Source: Roseovarius indicus
Lineage (GTDB): Bacteria > Pseudomonadota > Alphaproteobacteria > Rhodobacterales > Rhodobacteraceae
DNA length: 64,000 bases
NCBI RefSeq assembly: GCF_008728195.1
Contig: NZ_CP031598.1
Coordinates: forward strand, 1,116,001-1,180,000
Direction: 5' to 3'
Position numbers and translations under genes: made by a program. Shown piece by piece: positions 17,438-25,776 of the stretch (the stretch's first letter is position 1; every line of letters starts with the position of its first letter). Under the pieces are notes generated by a model. That model did no database searches, had not been told where the DNA came from, and saw only the letters and a list, made by a program, of their open reading frames with translations.

Positions 17438-17485
17438 GTCAAACGCAAATGCGCACGGGTTCGGGGGGTATAGGCTGAGGCGATA

Positions 17486-18217
17486 TCAGCTGCCGATGAT
17501 CCGCTGCCTGCAGTCGCGCAGCATTTCAGCCAGCTCGGCGTGGTTGCCGGACATGCGATAGATCGGCCCGGCCACCAGAAGGCTCAGCTGCCGACCGTCC
17601 AGCCGCATGGGTATGGCAACGCCCACAAGGTCCTTGGCGTAACCGTCGCTGTTGACGTAGTAGCCGCGCTCTCGCCCTTCGGCGATCAGGGCCGTTACGG
17701 CCTCCGCCGACATCGGCGTGTTTTCGGAATAGCGAATATACTCTGTGCGTTTGAGAAGCGCTTGAAGCTGCTTTTCCGGAATTTGCGACAGCAATGCGCG
17801 TCCGGCCGCCGTGGCATGAAGCGGAATGCGCTGCCCGGCCTCGGCGAAATACCTGATCGGGTTTGTCGATTCCGCGGCATTGATGAAGAGGCCATGATTC
17901 CCCGCGATAGCCGCCACGGTCGCCGTCTCGCCGCTCTGCGCCGCCACGGCCTGCACGAGCGCGTCGAGATCCGAACCTCGGCTATCAGCCCTCACCAGCT
18001 CGCTGGCAAGATCAAGCAACCGCGACGTCGGCAGGTACCCCTGCCGATGCACAGGTTCGTGCATCAGCCCCAGATGGCACAGCGTTTCGACCTGGTTCAC
18101 CGTACTCGACCTCGGCCAGCCGAAATGCTCGGCAATCTCGCTGATCGTCGCCGGCGCCTGGCGGTCTGCCATGAACTGCAGAAGGTCGAATGCAAACTTC
18201 ACCTGACGAATGATCAA
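17486..18217 (-). CDS. IclR-family transcriptional regulator
   Basis: 243 residues. The N-terminal winged helix (about 6-62, FMADRQAPATISEIAEHFGWPRSSTVNQVETL) is followed by the IclR effector domain (about 80-240) with PLHATAAGRALLSQIPE and SAEAVTALIAEGRERGYYVN, both typical of IclR. These regulators respond to aromatic or aliphatic carboxylates and often control adjacent uptake and catabolic genes. It is encoded directly upstream of, and on the same strand as, the MaoC-TRAP-CoA operon, so it likely controls that operon through the inverted repeat at 17409-17437. Confidence 0.9.
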   Translation of the reverse strand: MIIRQVKFAFDLLQFMADRQAPATISEIAEHFGWPRSSTVNQVETLCHLGLMHEPVHRQGYLPTSRLLDLASELVRADSRGSDLDALVQAVAAQSGETATVAAIAGNHGLFINAAESTNPIRYFAEAGQRIPLHATAAGRALLSQIPEKQLQALLKRTEYIRYSENTPMSAEAVTALIAEGRERGYYVNSDGYAKDLVGVAIPMRLDGRQLSLLVAGPIYRMSGNHAELAEMLRDCRQRIIGS

Positions 18218-18543
18218 GAATGCAGCCTCCTCTCAGCCGCCCGCCGGAAAACCGGGTGTGTCTACGTGGGCGATTACGGATATTCGGCATGTCGTATCTT
18301 GAAACTCTGTCAATTCGCAAGCGATCTGCGCGACGTCGCCATATCGCGCCTCTTCGATCGCCGCCGCCCCTTATCTGGGAATTTTCATTCCGGCAGAGGG
18401 GGTTGCGACCTCACGGTCAAGAGGTAGCGTCAAACTGTTTGCACAGGAAAATGGTGTGATCCGTCAACTGCAACGACCTCGACCGCGGTGGAAATGCATC
18501 CGCTCTGTCCTCTGCAGGCGCCGTCTTGGGGCAGCGCTGGTCG
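18218..18543. other. Intergenic stretch between IclR and DeoR genes
   Basis: 326 bases without a convincing gene. Both flanking genes are on the minus strand: the right part holds the 3' end of the DeoR gene's transcript and the left part should hold the IclR promoter. A small plus-strand open frame (18220-18459) has no ribosome-binding site and Arg/His-rich composition, so I do not call it. No strong hairpin with a T-run is seen. Confidence 0.6.
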
Positions 18544-19308
18544 TCAAGCGCCCCCGGCCACGACAAACCGCTGCGCATCAAGCAAGTCATCGAACGACTT
18601 GTGAGGGCGCTTGTCACATACGACCACGTCTTCCGGGTCAAGGGTCGGCAACCGCAACGACGCATTCCCACCCGATTCGTTGAACTTCGTGTGGTCCACC
18701 GCCATCACTGTCCGCGCCGAAACCTCCATCATCGCCTGCGCGATATCCACCTCGCACTGATCGAACGCCAGGAACCCCCGCAGCGGATGCGCCGACGAGG
18801 CCGAGAGAATGGAGAACTCCACCGACACGCTCGCGATCACGTCGAACGCCGCGCGGTCGAACGCCGCCCCGTCATGGTTGCGCAACTGCGTGCCGGCCAT
18901 GAACACCCGGTTCCCCTCAATCAGCGCCAGTTTGCTCGCGATATAGGCCGAGTTAGTGACAACGGTCAGGTTCTGCTTGCTCTCCAGCGCCTGCGCCACA
19001 AAGGCCGAGGTCGAACCGGTGTCGATCATCACCGATCCGCCATCCTTGACCATCCCCGCCACCGCGTGGGCAATCGCCACCTTCTTGGCCCGGTTCTCGT
19101 TCATCCGCGCCAGGAAGGGTGGGTCGGTCACCTTTTGCGTGCTGATCAGCGCGCCATGCACCTTCCGCACCTCGCCCCGCTCCACCAGCGGCTTCACGAT
19201 CCGCCGGATCGTCTGGTCGGAAACGTCGAGAATCCGTGCCAGCTCCGCCACCGAGACCGTGCCGCGCAGGTTTACCGTACTGATGATATCGTGCTCGTAT
19301 TTTGACAT
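18544..19308 (-). CDS. DeoR-family transcriptional regulator, first copy
   Basis: 254 residues. The N-terminal DeoR helix-turn-helix (about 3-58, VSVAELARILDVSDQTIRRIVKPLVERGEVRKVHGA) is followed by a sugar-phosphate-sensor domain of the DeoR/GlpR type (VMIDTGSTSAFVAQALE, LTVVTNSAYIASKLA, FMAGTQLRNHDGA, MMEVSARTVMAVDHTKFN). DeoR regulators usually sense phosphorylated metabolites, which is telling next to two kinase-like genes. It is divergent from the FAD/GcvT oxidoreductase gene and shares a repeat-rich promoter with it. Confidence 0.9.
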   Translation of the reverse strand: MSKYEHDIISTVNLRGTVSVAELARILDVSDQTIRRIVKPLVERGEVRKVHGALISTQKVTDPPFLARMNENRAKKVAIAHAVAGMVKDGGSVMIDTGSTSAFVAQALESKQNLTVVTNSAYIASKLALIEGNRVFMAGTQLRNHDGAAFDRAAFDVIASVSVEFSILSASSAHPLRGFLAFDQCEVDIAQAMMEVSARTVMAVDHTKFNESGGNASLRLPTLDPEDVVVCDKRPHKSFDDLLDAQRFVVAGGA

Positions 19309-19366
19309 GTCCGCCCCAGTCTACGCGGGTTTCTGTCGATGTTTGAGGGGAAATTGGCGATATTAA

Positions 19367-19412
19367 TCAACAAAAAGCAACGCAATGTGTAAATAAATGT
19401 TGATTTATGTTG
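19367..19412. promoter_or_regulatory. DeoR-type operator region containing the 18-bp repeat shared with 24591-24608
   Basis: AAATGTTGATTTATGTTG (19395-19412) is identical to bases 24591-24608 upstream of the binding-protein gene. It contains the direct repeat TGTTG-N5-TGTTG. A related copy lies in reverse orientation at 19367-19381 (TCAACAAAAAGCAAC). DeoR proteins typically bind several such repeats. The region is AT-rich and lies between divergent genes. An ATG inside the repeat (19397) opens the oxidoreductase frame, but it lies in the operator and is not taken as the start. Confidence 0.65.
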
Positions 19413-19465
19413 AAATTGGCTGTGTATTTTCGGCCAACGAAACCTCACGGGAAGGGCTGACCGGA

Positions 19466-21889
19466 ATGACGGCGCACGCGGCGAAACATCTCATCATCGG
19501 GGGCGGCATCATCGGCTGCTCCGTCGCCTATCACCTGGCCAAGTCCGGCGAGACGGATATCGTCCTGCTCGAGAAAGCTTCCCTCACCGAAGGGGCCACA
19601 TGGCACGCGGCGGGGCTCGTCGGTCAACTGCGCTCCTCGCGGAACACGACCCGGATGCTGAAGCGCTCCGTCGCCATGTACGATGCGCTCGAAGCCGAAA
19701 CCGGCATGGCCTTCGACTGGAAGAAGGTCGGCAGTCTCCGCCTCGCCGCCACCCGCGAACGCCTGCTCGAAGCCCGGCGTCTGGCGACCATGGCCCGCGG
19801 CTTCGGCCTCGAGATGGAGATCATCACCCCGGCCGAGGCGAAGGAGCTCTTCCCCTATATCGACGCCGACGGGCTCGAAGGCGCGGCCTTCATCCCCTCC
19901 GACGGCCATATCGACCCGGCGAGCCTGTGCCAGGCCATCGCCGCCGGTGCGCGCAAACGCGGCGTGCAGATCCGGCAGGGCGTCAAGGTCACCGATTTCG
20001 AGATCACCGGCCGCCGCATCACCAAGGTGATGACCACCGAGGGCGATTACGAGGCCGAGAACATCATCCTCGCCGCCGGCATGTGGAGCCGCGAACTCGC
20101 CGCCAAGCTGGGCGTCACCGTCCCGGCCTGCGCGGTCGAGCACCAGTACATCGTGACCGAGCCCCTCCCGACGCCTGAGCTGGTCAAGGATCTGCCCACC
20201 CTGCGCGACCCCGAGCGGCTGGTCTACTACAAGCCCGACGCCGGCGGCCGGCTCGTCATCGGCGGCTACGAGGAAGGCACGCTGCCCTTCGGCGACAAGG
20301 GCATCCCCGGTGAATTCGTCCGCCAGCTCCTGCCCGACAACCTCGACCGTTTCGCGCCCCTGGCCGAAATGGCGGGGCAGGTCACTCCGGTCGTCAACGA
20401 GGTCGGCATCCGACAGGTCATCAACGGCCCCATTCCCTATTCCGCCGATGGCGATTTCGTCATGGGCTGGGCGCCCGAGCTCGACAACCTGATGCTCTCC
20501 ACCGGTTTCCTCTACGGCATCGCCGCCGGGGGCGGCGCGGGCGAAATGATCGCCGAATGGATTCTCGAAGGCCGCCCCAGCCTCGACCTCTGGCCGCTCG
20601 ACGTGCGCCGCTTCAGCCCGCACCACGCCACCCGCGCCTTCATGTATCCCCGCGCGGTCGAACACTACGCCCACCATTATAAAATGCGCTACCCGGGGCA
20701 GGAGGCCGAAACCGCCCGCAACCTCCGGCTCAGCCCGCTCTATGACAGGCTTAAGGAACACGGCGCGGTCTATGGCTCGAAAAACGGTTGGGAACGCCCG
20801 CTCTGGTTCGCTCCCGAAGGCGTCGAACCCGTCGACCAGCTCGATTTCATCAACCCCGGCTGGAAGAAATATGCCGCCGAGGAACACAAGACCGTCCGCG
20901 AGGGCGTGGCCCTCGTCGACCAGTCAAGCTTTGCCAAGTTCGAACTGATCGGCAAGGGCGCCCTCGACGCGCTTCAGGGCATGGCGGTGTCGAACATGGA
21001 CAAGCCGGTGGGCAGCGTCATCTACACCCAGCTCTGCAACGAAACCGGGGGCATCGAGGCCGACCTTACCATCACTCGCCTCGCCGAAGACCGCTTCTAC
21101 ATCGTCACCGGCTCCGGCTTTGGCGTCCATGACAGCGACTGGATCCGCCGCGCCCTGCCGAAAGACGGCTCAGTCCACCTGATCGACATGACCTCGGCCC
21201 GCGCCGTCATCAACATCTGCGGGCCCAAATCCCGCGATGTGCTGCAATCGGTCAGCGAGATGGACCTCTCGAACGACGCCTTCCCCTTCGGCACCGCCCA
21301 GGACATCATCGTCAGCGCGGCCCATGTTCAGGCCGTCCGCATCGGCTATGTCGGCGAGCTCGGGTGGGAGCTTCACATCCCCACCGAATTCGCCCGCCAC
21401 GTCTATGACTGCCTGTGGGAGGCCGGCCAGCCCCACGGCATCCGCGATGTCGGCTACCGCGCCATCGAGTCGCTCCGCCTCGAAAAGGGCTACCTCTACT
21501 GGAGCGCCGACATCACCCCCGATTACACCCCGATCGAGGCCGGCCTCGGCTTCCGCGTTCACCTGAAAAGCAAGGGCGACTACACCGGCCGCGCCGTGCT
21601 CGAAAAGCAGAAGCTCAACGGCACCGACCGCCGCCTCTGCACCTTCACCTGCGATGACAAGCTGCCCATCACCGGTGGCGAAACCATCCTGCTCGGCAAC
21701 GAAACCGTCTCGCTTGCCTCCAGCGCGGGCTACGGCAATACCGTCGGCAAGACCATCATCCTCGGCTACCTGCCTGCCACGCTAGACGAGGAGACCGATT
21801 TCGAACTCGAGGTCTTCGGCGAACGCCACCCGATCCGGCGCGCCGACGGGCCACTTTACGACCCGGCCAACGAGCGGCTGAAAGCCTGA
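19466..21889 (+). CDS. FAD-dependent oxidoreductase with GcvT domain (dimethylglycine/sarcosine dehydrogenase type), first copy
   Basis: 807 residues from ATG 19466, with GGAAGGG about 9 bases upstream. The N-terminal DAO domain (about 8-370) carries the dinucleotide motif GGGIIGCSVAYHLAK and the flavin-attachment-type motif WHAAGLVGQLRSS. Further motifs include IAAGGGAGEMIAEW. A FAO-M linker follows, then the C-terminal GcvT/aminomethyltransferase domain (about 430-807, RAVINICGPKSRDVL, GYVGELGWELHIP, YRAIESLRLEKGYLYWSADITPDYTPIEAGLGF). Such enzymes oxidatively remove an N-methyl group and pass it to tetrahydrofolate. Dimethylglycine or sarcosine is the family substrate; the surrounding kinases suggest a different methylated amine here. 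Confidence 0.88.
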   Translation: MTAHAAKHLIIGGGIIGCSVAYHLAKSGETDIVLLEKASLTEGATWHAAGLVGQLRSSRNTTRMLKRSVAMYDALEAETGMAFDWKKVGSLRLAATRERLLEARRLATMARGFGLEMEIITPAEAKELFPYIDADGLEGAAFIPSDGHIDPASLCQAIAAGARKRGVQIRQGVKVTDFEITGRRITKVMTTEGDYEAENIILAAGMWSRELAAKLGVTVPACAVEHQYIVTEPLPTPELVKDLPTLRDPERLVYYKPDAGGRLVIGGYEEGTLPFGDKGIPGEFVRQLLPDNLDRFAPLAEMAGQVTPVVNEVGIRQVINGPIPYSADGDFVMGWAPELDNLMLSTGFLYGIAAGGGAGEMIAEWILEGRPSLDLWPLDVRRFSPHHATRAFMYPRAVEHYAHHYKMRYPGQEAETARNLRLSPLYDRLKEHGAVYGSKNGWERPLWFAPEGVEPVDQLDFINPGWKKYAAEEHKTVREGVALVDQSSFAKFELIGKGALDALQGMAVSNMDKPVGSVIYTQLCNETGGIEADLTITRLAEDRFYIVTGSGFGVHDSDWIRRALPKDGSVHLIDMTSARAVINICGPKSRDVLQSVSEMDLSNDAFPFGTAQDIIVSAAHVQAVRIGYVGELGWELHIPTEFARHVYDCLWEAGQPHGIRDVGYRAIESLRLEKGYLYWSADITPDYTPIEAGLGFRVHLKSKGDYTGRAVLEKQKLNGTDRRLCTFTCDDKLPITGGETILLGNETVSLASSAGYGNTVGKTIILGYLPATLDEETDFELEVFGERHPIRRADGPLYDPANERLKA

Positions 21890-21916
21890 TAAAAAACCAA
21901 CAGAGGGGTAGAAAAA

Positions 21917-22849
21917 TTGACAAATGACAACATCGAAAGGGTGCTGGACGTGCTGCGCAATGTCGACGGTTTCGCAGATGTCACGCCCGACACCGTCACC
22001 GTGCAACGGCTGGGCGGCCTCACCAACCTCGTCTACCGCGTCGAGTATGCCGGCCAAAGCGTCATCGTCCGCATCCCGGGCGAGGGGACCGAGGCCTATA
22101 TCGACCGCGCCGTCGAGGTCCACAACACCAATGTCGCCGCCAGAACCGGCGTCGCCCCCCGCGTCCTCTGGGCCGACGCGGCCACGGGCAACCTCGTCTG
22201 CGACTGCATCGAGGGCATCGTCACCATGACGCCCGAGCTCTTCCATTCCCGCCCCGGCTCCCCCGCCCGCGCAGGCGCGGCCCTGCGCCAACTCCACGAC
22301 GCGGGCGAGCCCTTTGAATTTCGGTTCGAGCTCTTCTCGATGATCGACGACTACCTCAAGGTGCTCTCCACCAAGGATATCGACCTGCCCGAAGGCTACG
22401 AAAAGGTCGTGGCAGAGGCCGAGCCGATCAAGACCCTCCTGGCCGAGAAAACCGGCGCCCTCGTGCCCAGCCATTGCGATCCGCTTTGCGAGAACTTCCT
22501 CGACGACGGCACGCGCATGTGGATCGTCGACTTCGAGTATTCCGGCATGAACGACCCGCTCTGGGATCTCGGCGATCTTTCGGTCGAGGCGGGCCTCACC
22601 GACGCGCAGGACATGGAAATGCTGACCGCCTATTTCGGCAGGGCCCCCACCGACGAACAGCTCGGCCGCACCGTGATCTACAAGGCCATGTGCGATCTGC
22701 TCTGGACTCTCTGGGGCCTTATCCAGCATGCCGACGACAACCCGGCCGAAGATTTCTGGGCCTACGCCATCAACCGGTTCGAACGTTGCAAGGCGCTGAT
22801 GACCGATCCGGCCTTCCCCGGCCATATCGAGGCCGTGCGCAAGGGCTGA
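21917..22849 (+). CDS. Choline/ethanolamine-kinase-like phosphotransferase (APH fold), first copy
   Basis: 310 residues from a TTG at 21917. AGAGGGG at 21902-21908 fits it, and the nearby ATG at 21924 is in another frame. Kinase-fold landmarks: an N-terminal nucleotide loop (QRLGGLTNLVYRVEY) with the ATP Lys position replaced by Arg (VIVRIPG), the catalytic Brenner-type motif HCDPLCEN, and the choline-kinase second motif VDFEYSGMNDPLWDLGD. The DxEY-xxx-N-xxxxD pattern is typical of LicA/choline kinases rather than of antibiotic kinases. It likely phosphorylates an amino-alcohol. It lies 27 bases after the demethylase-like gene and is followed by a strong terminator. Confidence 0.85.
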   Translation: MTNDNIERVLDVLRNVDGFADVTPDTVTVQRLGGLTNLVYRVEYAGQSVIVRIPGEGTEAYIDRAVEVHNTNVAARTGVAPRVLWADAATGNLVCDCIEGIVTMTPELFHSRPGSPARAGAALRQLHDAGEPFEFRFELFSMIDDYLKVLSTKDIDLPEGYEKVVAEAEPIKTLLAEKTGALVPSHCDPLCENFLDDGTRMWIVDFEYSGMNDPLWDLGDLSVEAGLTDAQDMEMLTAYFGRAPTDEQLGRTVIYKAMCDLLWTLWGLIQHADDNPAEDFWAYAINRFERCKALMTDPAFPGHIEAVRKG

Positions 22850-22867
22850 CCCTTTCTCCCCGACTGG

Positions 22868-22899
22868 CGGGCGTGCGGACCTCCCCACGCCCGTTTTTT
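22868..22899 (+). terminator. Rho-independent terminator after the first kinase gene
   Basis: CGGGCGTG (22868-22875) pairs perfectly with CACGCCCG (22886-22893) around a 10-base loop and is followed by six T. It ends the plus-strand oxidoreductase-kinase operon and abuts the stop of the convergent phosphatase gene. Confidence 0.85.
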
Positions 22900-23693
22900 C
22901 ATGCCAGCAGGGCCAGCACCTCGGCATGAAGCTCCGGCGTGGCCGCGCTCACGACCCGCCCGTCTGACTGGAACCCCAGCGGTTTGCCCTCCCAGTCGGT
23001 GATCACACCCCCGGCCTCTTCGACAATCGGCACCATCGCCAGAAAGTCATAGGGCTTCAGATCGTAGTCGACCACGGCATCGATCTGCCCGGCCGCCACC
23101 AGCGCATGCGGCTGACAATCATAAGCCAACCGCCGCAGCCGCCCGGCCTGCATCAGCCTCCCGAAAACATCGGGTTCCTCGGCATAGATCTTCTCACCCT
23201 CGTTCACGAACAGCATGGCCGCGTCCAGCGCCCGGCACCCCGAGGTGGCAATCCGGCTGCCATCCCGCGTCGCCCCCAGGCCCTTCGCGGCGGCATAAAC
23301 CTGCCCCAGCGCCGGCAGCCGGCAAATCCCCAGCAGCGGTGCCTCCCGTGTGGTCATCGCCAGCAGCATCCCGAACAGCGGCACACCCGCGATGAACGAC
23401 CGTGTCCCGTCAATCGGGTCCACGACCCAGACGGTCTCTTTCTCAAGCCCCTCGGTCCCGTATTCCTCGCCGAACAACCCATCCTCCGGAAAGGCCGTCT
23501 GCAATGCATCCCGGATAGACCGCTCGGTTTCCTGGTCGGCGATCGTCACCGGGCTCTCGTCCTCCTTGGTGACGATATCGAGCGCGCCGTTGAAATGCGC
23601 CAGCGAGATCCGGCTTGCGGCCTCCGTGATATCGAGCGCCGTCGCAAGGCGTTCGGAAAGGTCCGTGGGAGAAGGCATCGTCAGTCCATCCAT
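22899..23693 (-). CDS. Inositol-monophosphatase-family phosphatase
   Basis: 264 residues from ATG 23693, immediately next to the DeoR stop. The Mg2+-dependent phosphatase motifs are complete: FGEEYGTE (Glu of motif 1), WVVDPIDGTRSFIAGVPLFG (DPxDGT), and the late motif YDLKPYDFLAMVPIVEEAGG (the WDxAAG counterpart, with Tyr-Asp). The TR-SF version of the DGT motif is as in histidinol-phosphatase-like (HisN-type) members. It removes phosphate from a small polyol or amino-alcohol. Its operon partner is a DeoR regulator and it lies inside the kinase/demethylase cluster, so a phosphorylated pathway intermediate is a plausible substrate. Confidence 0.88.
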   Translation of the reverse strand: MDGLTMPSPTDLSERLATALDITEAASRISLAHFNGALDIVTKEDESPVTIADQETERSIRDALQTAFPEDGLFGEEYGTEGLEKETVWVVDPIDGTRSFIAGVPLFGMLLAMTTREAPLLGICRLPALGQVYAAAKGLGATRDGSRIATSGCRALDAAMLFVNEGEKIYAEEPDVFGRLMQAGRLRRLAYDCQPHALVAAGQIDAVVDYDLKPYDFLAMVPIVEEAGGVITDWEGKPLGFQSDGRVVSAATPELHAEVLALLA

Positions 23694-23694
23694 G

Positions 23695-24501
23695 TCAGTC
23701 CGCCACGACAATCTCCGTGCCCCATGTCTGGGCCGCGGTCTGGATATCATCGGGGGGCGGAGCGTTTGTAATCAGAAGGTCAACGGTCGAAGGCGCCCCG
23801 ATCGCAATCGGCGCCGCGCGCCCGAATTTCGAGCTGTCGGCCGCAAGGATACGGGTTTTCGAATTCGCCATGATGGTGCGGGAATAAACGGCCTCGTCCA
23901 TGTCGAACAGCATGAACCCGGTCTGCGCATTGATCGCCGCCGCCGACAGCACCGCGAAATCGGTGCGGAACTGGCCCACGAACTCCAGCACCTGCGCGCC
24001 GAAGATTCCGGCGTCATGGCTGCGCAACTCGCCACCCGGCATGAACACCCGGTTGTTGTTGCGCGCCGCAAGGCTATGCGCCACGGCGACCGAGTTCGTG
24101 ACCACCAGCAACTCCTGATGCCCTTTCAACGCCTCGGCAATGAAAGCCGTGGTCGACCCGATATCCAGAAACAAAGACGAGCCGTTCCCGATCAGCGCCG
24201 CGACATGCGCCGCGATGCGCTGTTTCGGGGCCGGGTTCTCGGCCATCCGCTGGGTAAAGCTCAGCTCGGTCGACCCGTGCTGAAGCAGAACCCCGCCATG
24301 CACCTTCCGCACGAGCCCTTCATCCGACAGCCGCCGCACGTTCCGCCGCACGGTCTCTTCCGACACTTCCAGCGCCTCGGCAATCGACTGGATGCGCATG
24401 CTGCCGCCCGACCGGGCGACAAGCTCGATGATCTCGGCCCCGCGCTGCGACAGGGGCAGCGTCTTGCCGTCCGGGGTAGGGGAGGTGGGGTCGTTTGGCA
24501 T
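23695..24501 (-). CDS. DeoR-family transcriptional regulator, second copy
   Basis: 268 residues from ATG 24501 (the frame is open to 24555; neither start has a strong ribosome-binding site). HTH at about 20-70 (MRIQSIAEALEVSEETVRRNVRRLSDEGLVRKVHGG), then the DeoR sensor domain (LFLDIGSTTAFIAEALKG, LLVVTNSVAVAHSLAA, FMPGGELRSHDAGIFG, ILAADSSKFGRAAP). It is clearly related to the DeoR gene at 18544. Its divergent promoter carries the same 18-bp element. It is followed one base later by the phosphatase gene. Confidence 0.9.
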   Translation of the reverse strand: MPNDPTSPTPDGKTLPLSQRGAEIIELVARSGGSMRIQSIAEALEVSEETVRRNVRRLSDEGLVRKVHGGVLLQHGSTELSFTQRMAENPAPKQRIAAHVAALIGNGSSLFLDIGSTTAFIAEALKGHQELLVVTNSVAVAHSLAARNNNRVFMPGGELRSHDAGIFGAQVLEFVGQFRTDFAVLSAAAINAQTGFMLFDMDEAVYSRTIMANSKTRILAADSSKFGRAAPIAIGAPSTVDLLITNAPPPDDIQTAAQTWGTEIVVAD

Positions 24502-24575
24502 GTGGGATTCTGAGGCATCTCTGTGCGTTTGACTCAAAAAACCACAAAAATTCACAAATATCCATCAGAAAAGCC

Positions 24576-24608
24576 ACAATAAACAAACAAAAATGTTGAT
24601 TTATGTTG
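24576..24608. promoter_or_regulatory. DeoR-type operator with the shared 18-bp element
   Basis: AAATGTTGATTTATGTTG at 24591-24608 is an exact copy of 19395-19412. Just upstream, CACAATAAACAAACA (24576-24590) is a looser reverse-orientation match. The element sits between the second DeoR gene and the betaine-type binding-protein gene, the same position as its twin between the first DeoR gene and the oxidoreductase. Confidence 0.65.
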
Positions 24609-24716
24609 GGGAACGTCGGAAATTCAATGGCGCAAGAGGGCGAATCGAAGGCCGTTTCCGGCATTCGGTCGCAGACCAGATAAACGCGGAACCAAGATCC
24701 AACGGGGGATACGAAA

Positions 24717-25661
24717 ATGCGCATGACAACACTTGCAGCGGCCACACTTGCCGGGCTCGGCCTGGCCGGCGCGGCCTTCGCCGAAGCGGAATCGCAGGAG
24801 CCGATCAAACTCACCCTGCACGACTGGAGCGGCCAGCTCCTCACCACCACCATCATGGGCAAGGTGCTCGCCGAGGCGGGCTACAACATCGAATACGTCC
24901 AGGCCGATTACATCGCTCAGTTCGCCGGCTTGAAAAGCGGCGACCTGCATGTCGCCATGGAAATCTGGGAAACCACCGGCCGCGAGGCGATGGACGAAGC
25001 CACCGCCACCGGCAATGTCGTCAACATGGGCGAAACCGGCATGAAGGCGATCGAGGAGTGGTGGTACCCCGCCTACATGGAAGAAACCTGCCCCGGCCTT
25101 CCCGACTGGCAGGCGCTCAACGATTGCGCGCGTGAATTCGCAACGCCCGAAACCTCGCCGATGGGCCGGTATCTCGGCGGCCCCGTCACCTGGGGCGGCT
25201 TTGACGAGGAGCGGGTCGAGGCGCTGGGCATGGATTTCGAAGTCGTCCACGCTGGCACCGACGCGGCGCTCTTCGCCGAGCTTGAAAGCGCCTACCAGCG
25301 CAAGGCGCCCATCGTGTTGTGGATCTATTCGCCGCACTGGGCCCCGGCCAAGTACGAGGGCAGCTTCGTCGAATTCCCGGCCTACACGCCGGAATGCTAT
25401 GACGATCCCGCCTGGGGCAGCAATCCCGACATGGCCTATGACTGCGGCAAGCCGACCGGCCCGATCTGGAAGGTCGCGTGGTCCGGCCTGGCCGAAACGT
25501 GGCCGGGCGCGGCCAAGGCCGTCGAAGCCTTCACCATCAGCAACGAGGACATGGGTGCCATGGTGGGCGAAGTCGACCTCAACGGCAAATCCGTTGACGA
25601 GGTCAGCGACGCCTGGCTCGAAGCCAACAAGGACACCTGGTCGGCCTGGATCGTCGACTGA
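24717..25661 (+). CDS. Glycine-betaine/choline-type ABC transporter substrate-binding protein
   Basis: 314 residues. Signal peptide at 1-22 (MRMTTLAAATLAGLGLAGAAFA). The mature part is of the OpuAC/ProX type: VLAEAGYNIEYVQADYIAQFAGLKSGDLHVAMEIWE, WWYPAYME, and several Trp/Tyr (WIYSPHWAP) that in this family form an aromatic cage for quaternary ammonium groups. Two Cys pairs (TCPG/DCAR and ECYD/DCGK) may form disulfides. First gene of the importer operon, followed by a strong stem-loop and then the ATPase. A quaternary or tertiary amine is the likely ligand; the exact one is unknown. Confidence 0.88.
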   Translation: MRMTTLAAATLAGLGLAGAAFAEAESQEPIKLTLHDWSGQLLTTTIMGKVLAEAGYNIEYVQADYIAQFAGLKSGDLHVAMEIWETTGREAMDEATATGNVVNMGETGMKAIEEWWYPAYMEETCPGLPDWQALNDCAREFATPETSPMGRYLGGPVTWGGFDEERVEALGMDFEVVHAGTDAALFAELESAYQRKAPIVLWIYSPHWAPAKYEGSFVEFPAYTPECYDDPAWGSNPDMAYDCGKPTGPIWKVAWSGLAETWPGAAKAVEAFTISNEDMGAMVGEVDLNGKSVDEVSDAWLEANKDTWSAWIVD

Positions 25662-25678
25662 CCGGTGCAACCTGACTT

Positions 25679-25703
25679 GGGGCGGCGCATCCGTCGCCGC
25701 CCC
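25679..25703 (+). terminator. Intercistronic stem-loop between binding-protein and ATPase genes
   Basis: GGGGCGGCG (25679-25687) pairs perfectly with CGCCGCCCC (25695-25703) around a 7-base loop, 17 bases after the binding-protein stop. There is no T-run, so it probably acts as an mRNA-stabilising or attenuating stem. That would allow more binding protein than membrane subunits to be made, a common arrangement in ABC operons. Confidence 0.6.
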
Positions 25704-25776
25704 TGAACTCTTCCGATAGCTTGAACACACGCAGGCGGGTTTCGACCCGGTTGGCGGCGCAGTGCCCGAGGATGAC

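Noticed and set aside
19397..19465. Longer N-terminus for the first oxidoreductase starting at ATG 19397
   Set aside because: The ATG is inside the shared 18-bp element, there is no ribosome-binding site, and the FAD-binding fold begins right after the ATG at 19466.
21917..22849. Calling the APH-fold kinases aminoglycoside-resistance genes
   Set aside because: The DxEYxxxNxxxxD motif and the operon context point to choline/ethanolamine kinase relatives, with no resistance-gene neighbours.
24593..25135. Plus-strand frame starting MLIYV within the 18-bp element at 24591
   Set aside because: Its ATG lies in the operator-like repeat, it has Arg/His-rich composition, and it overlaps the binding-protein gene in another frame. 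The same repeat produces the false start MLIYV at 19397.
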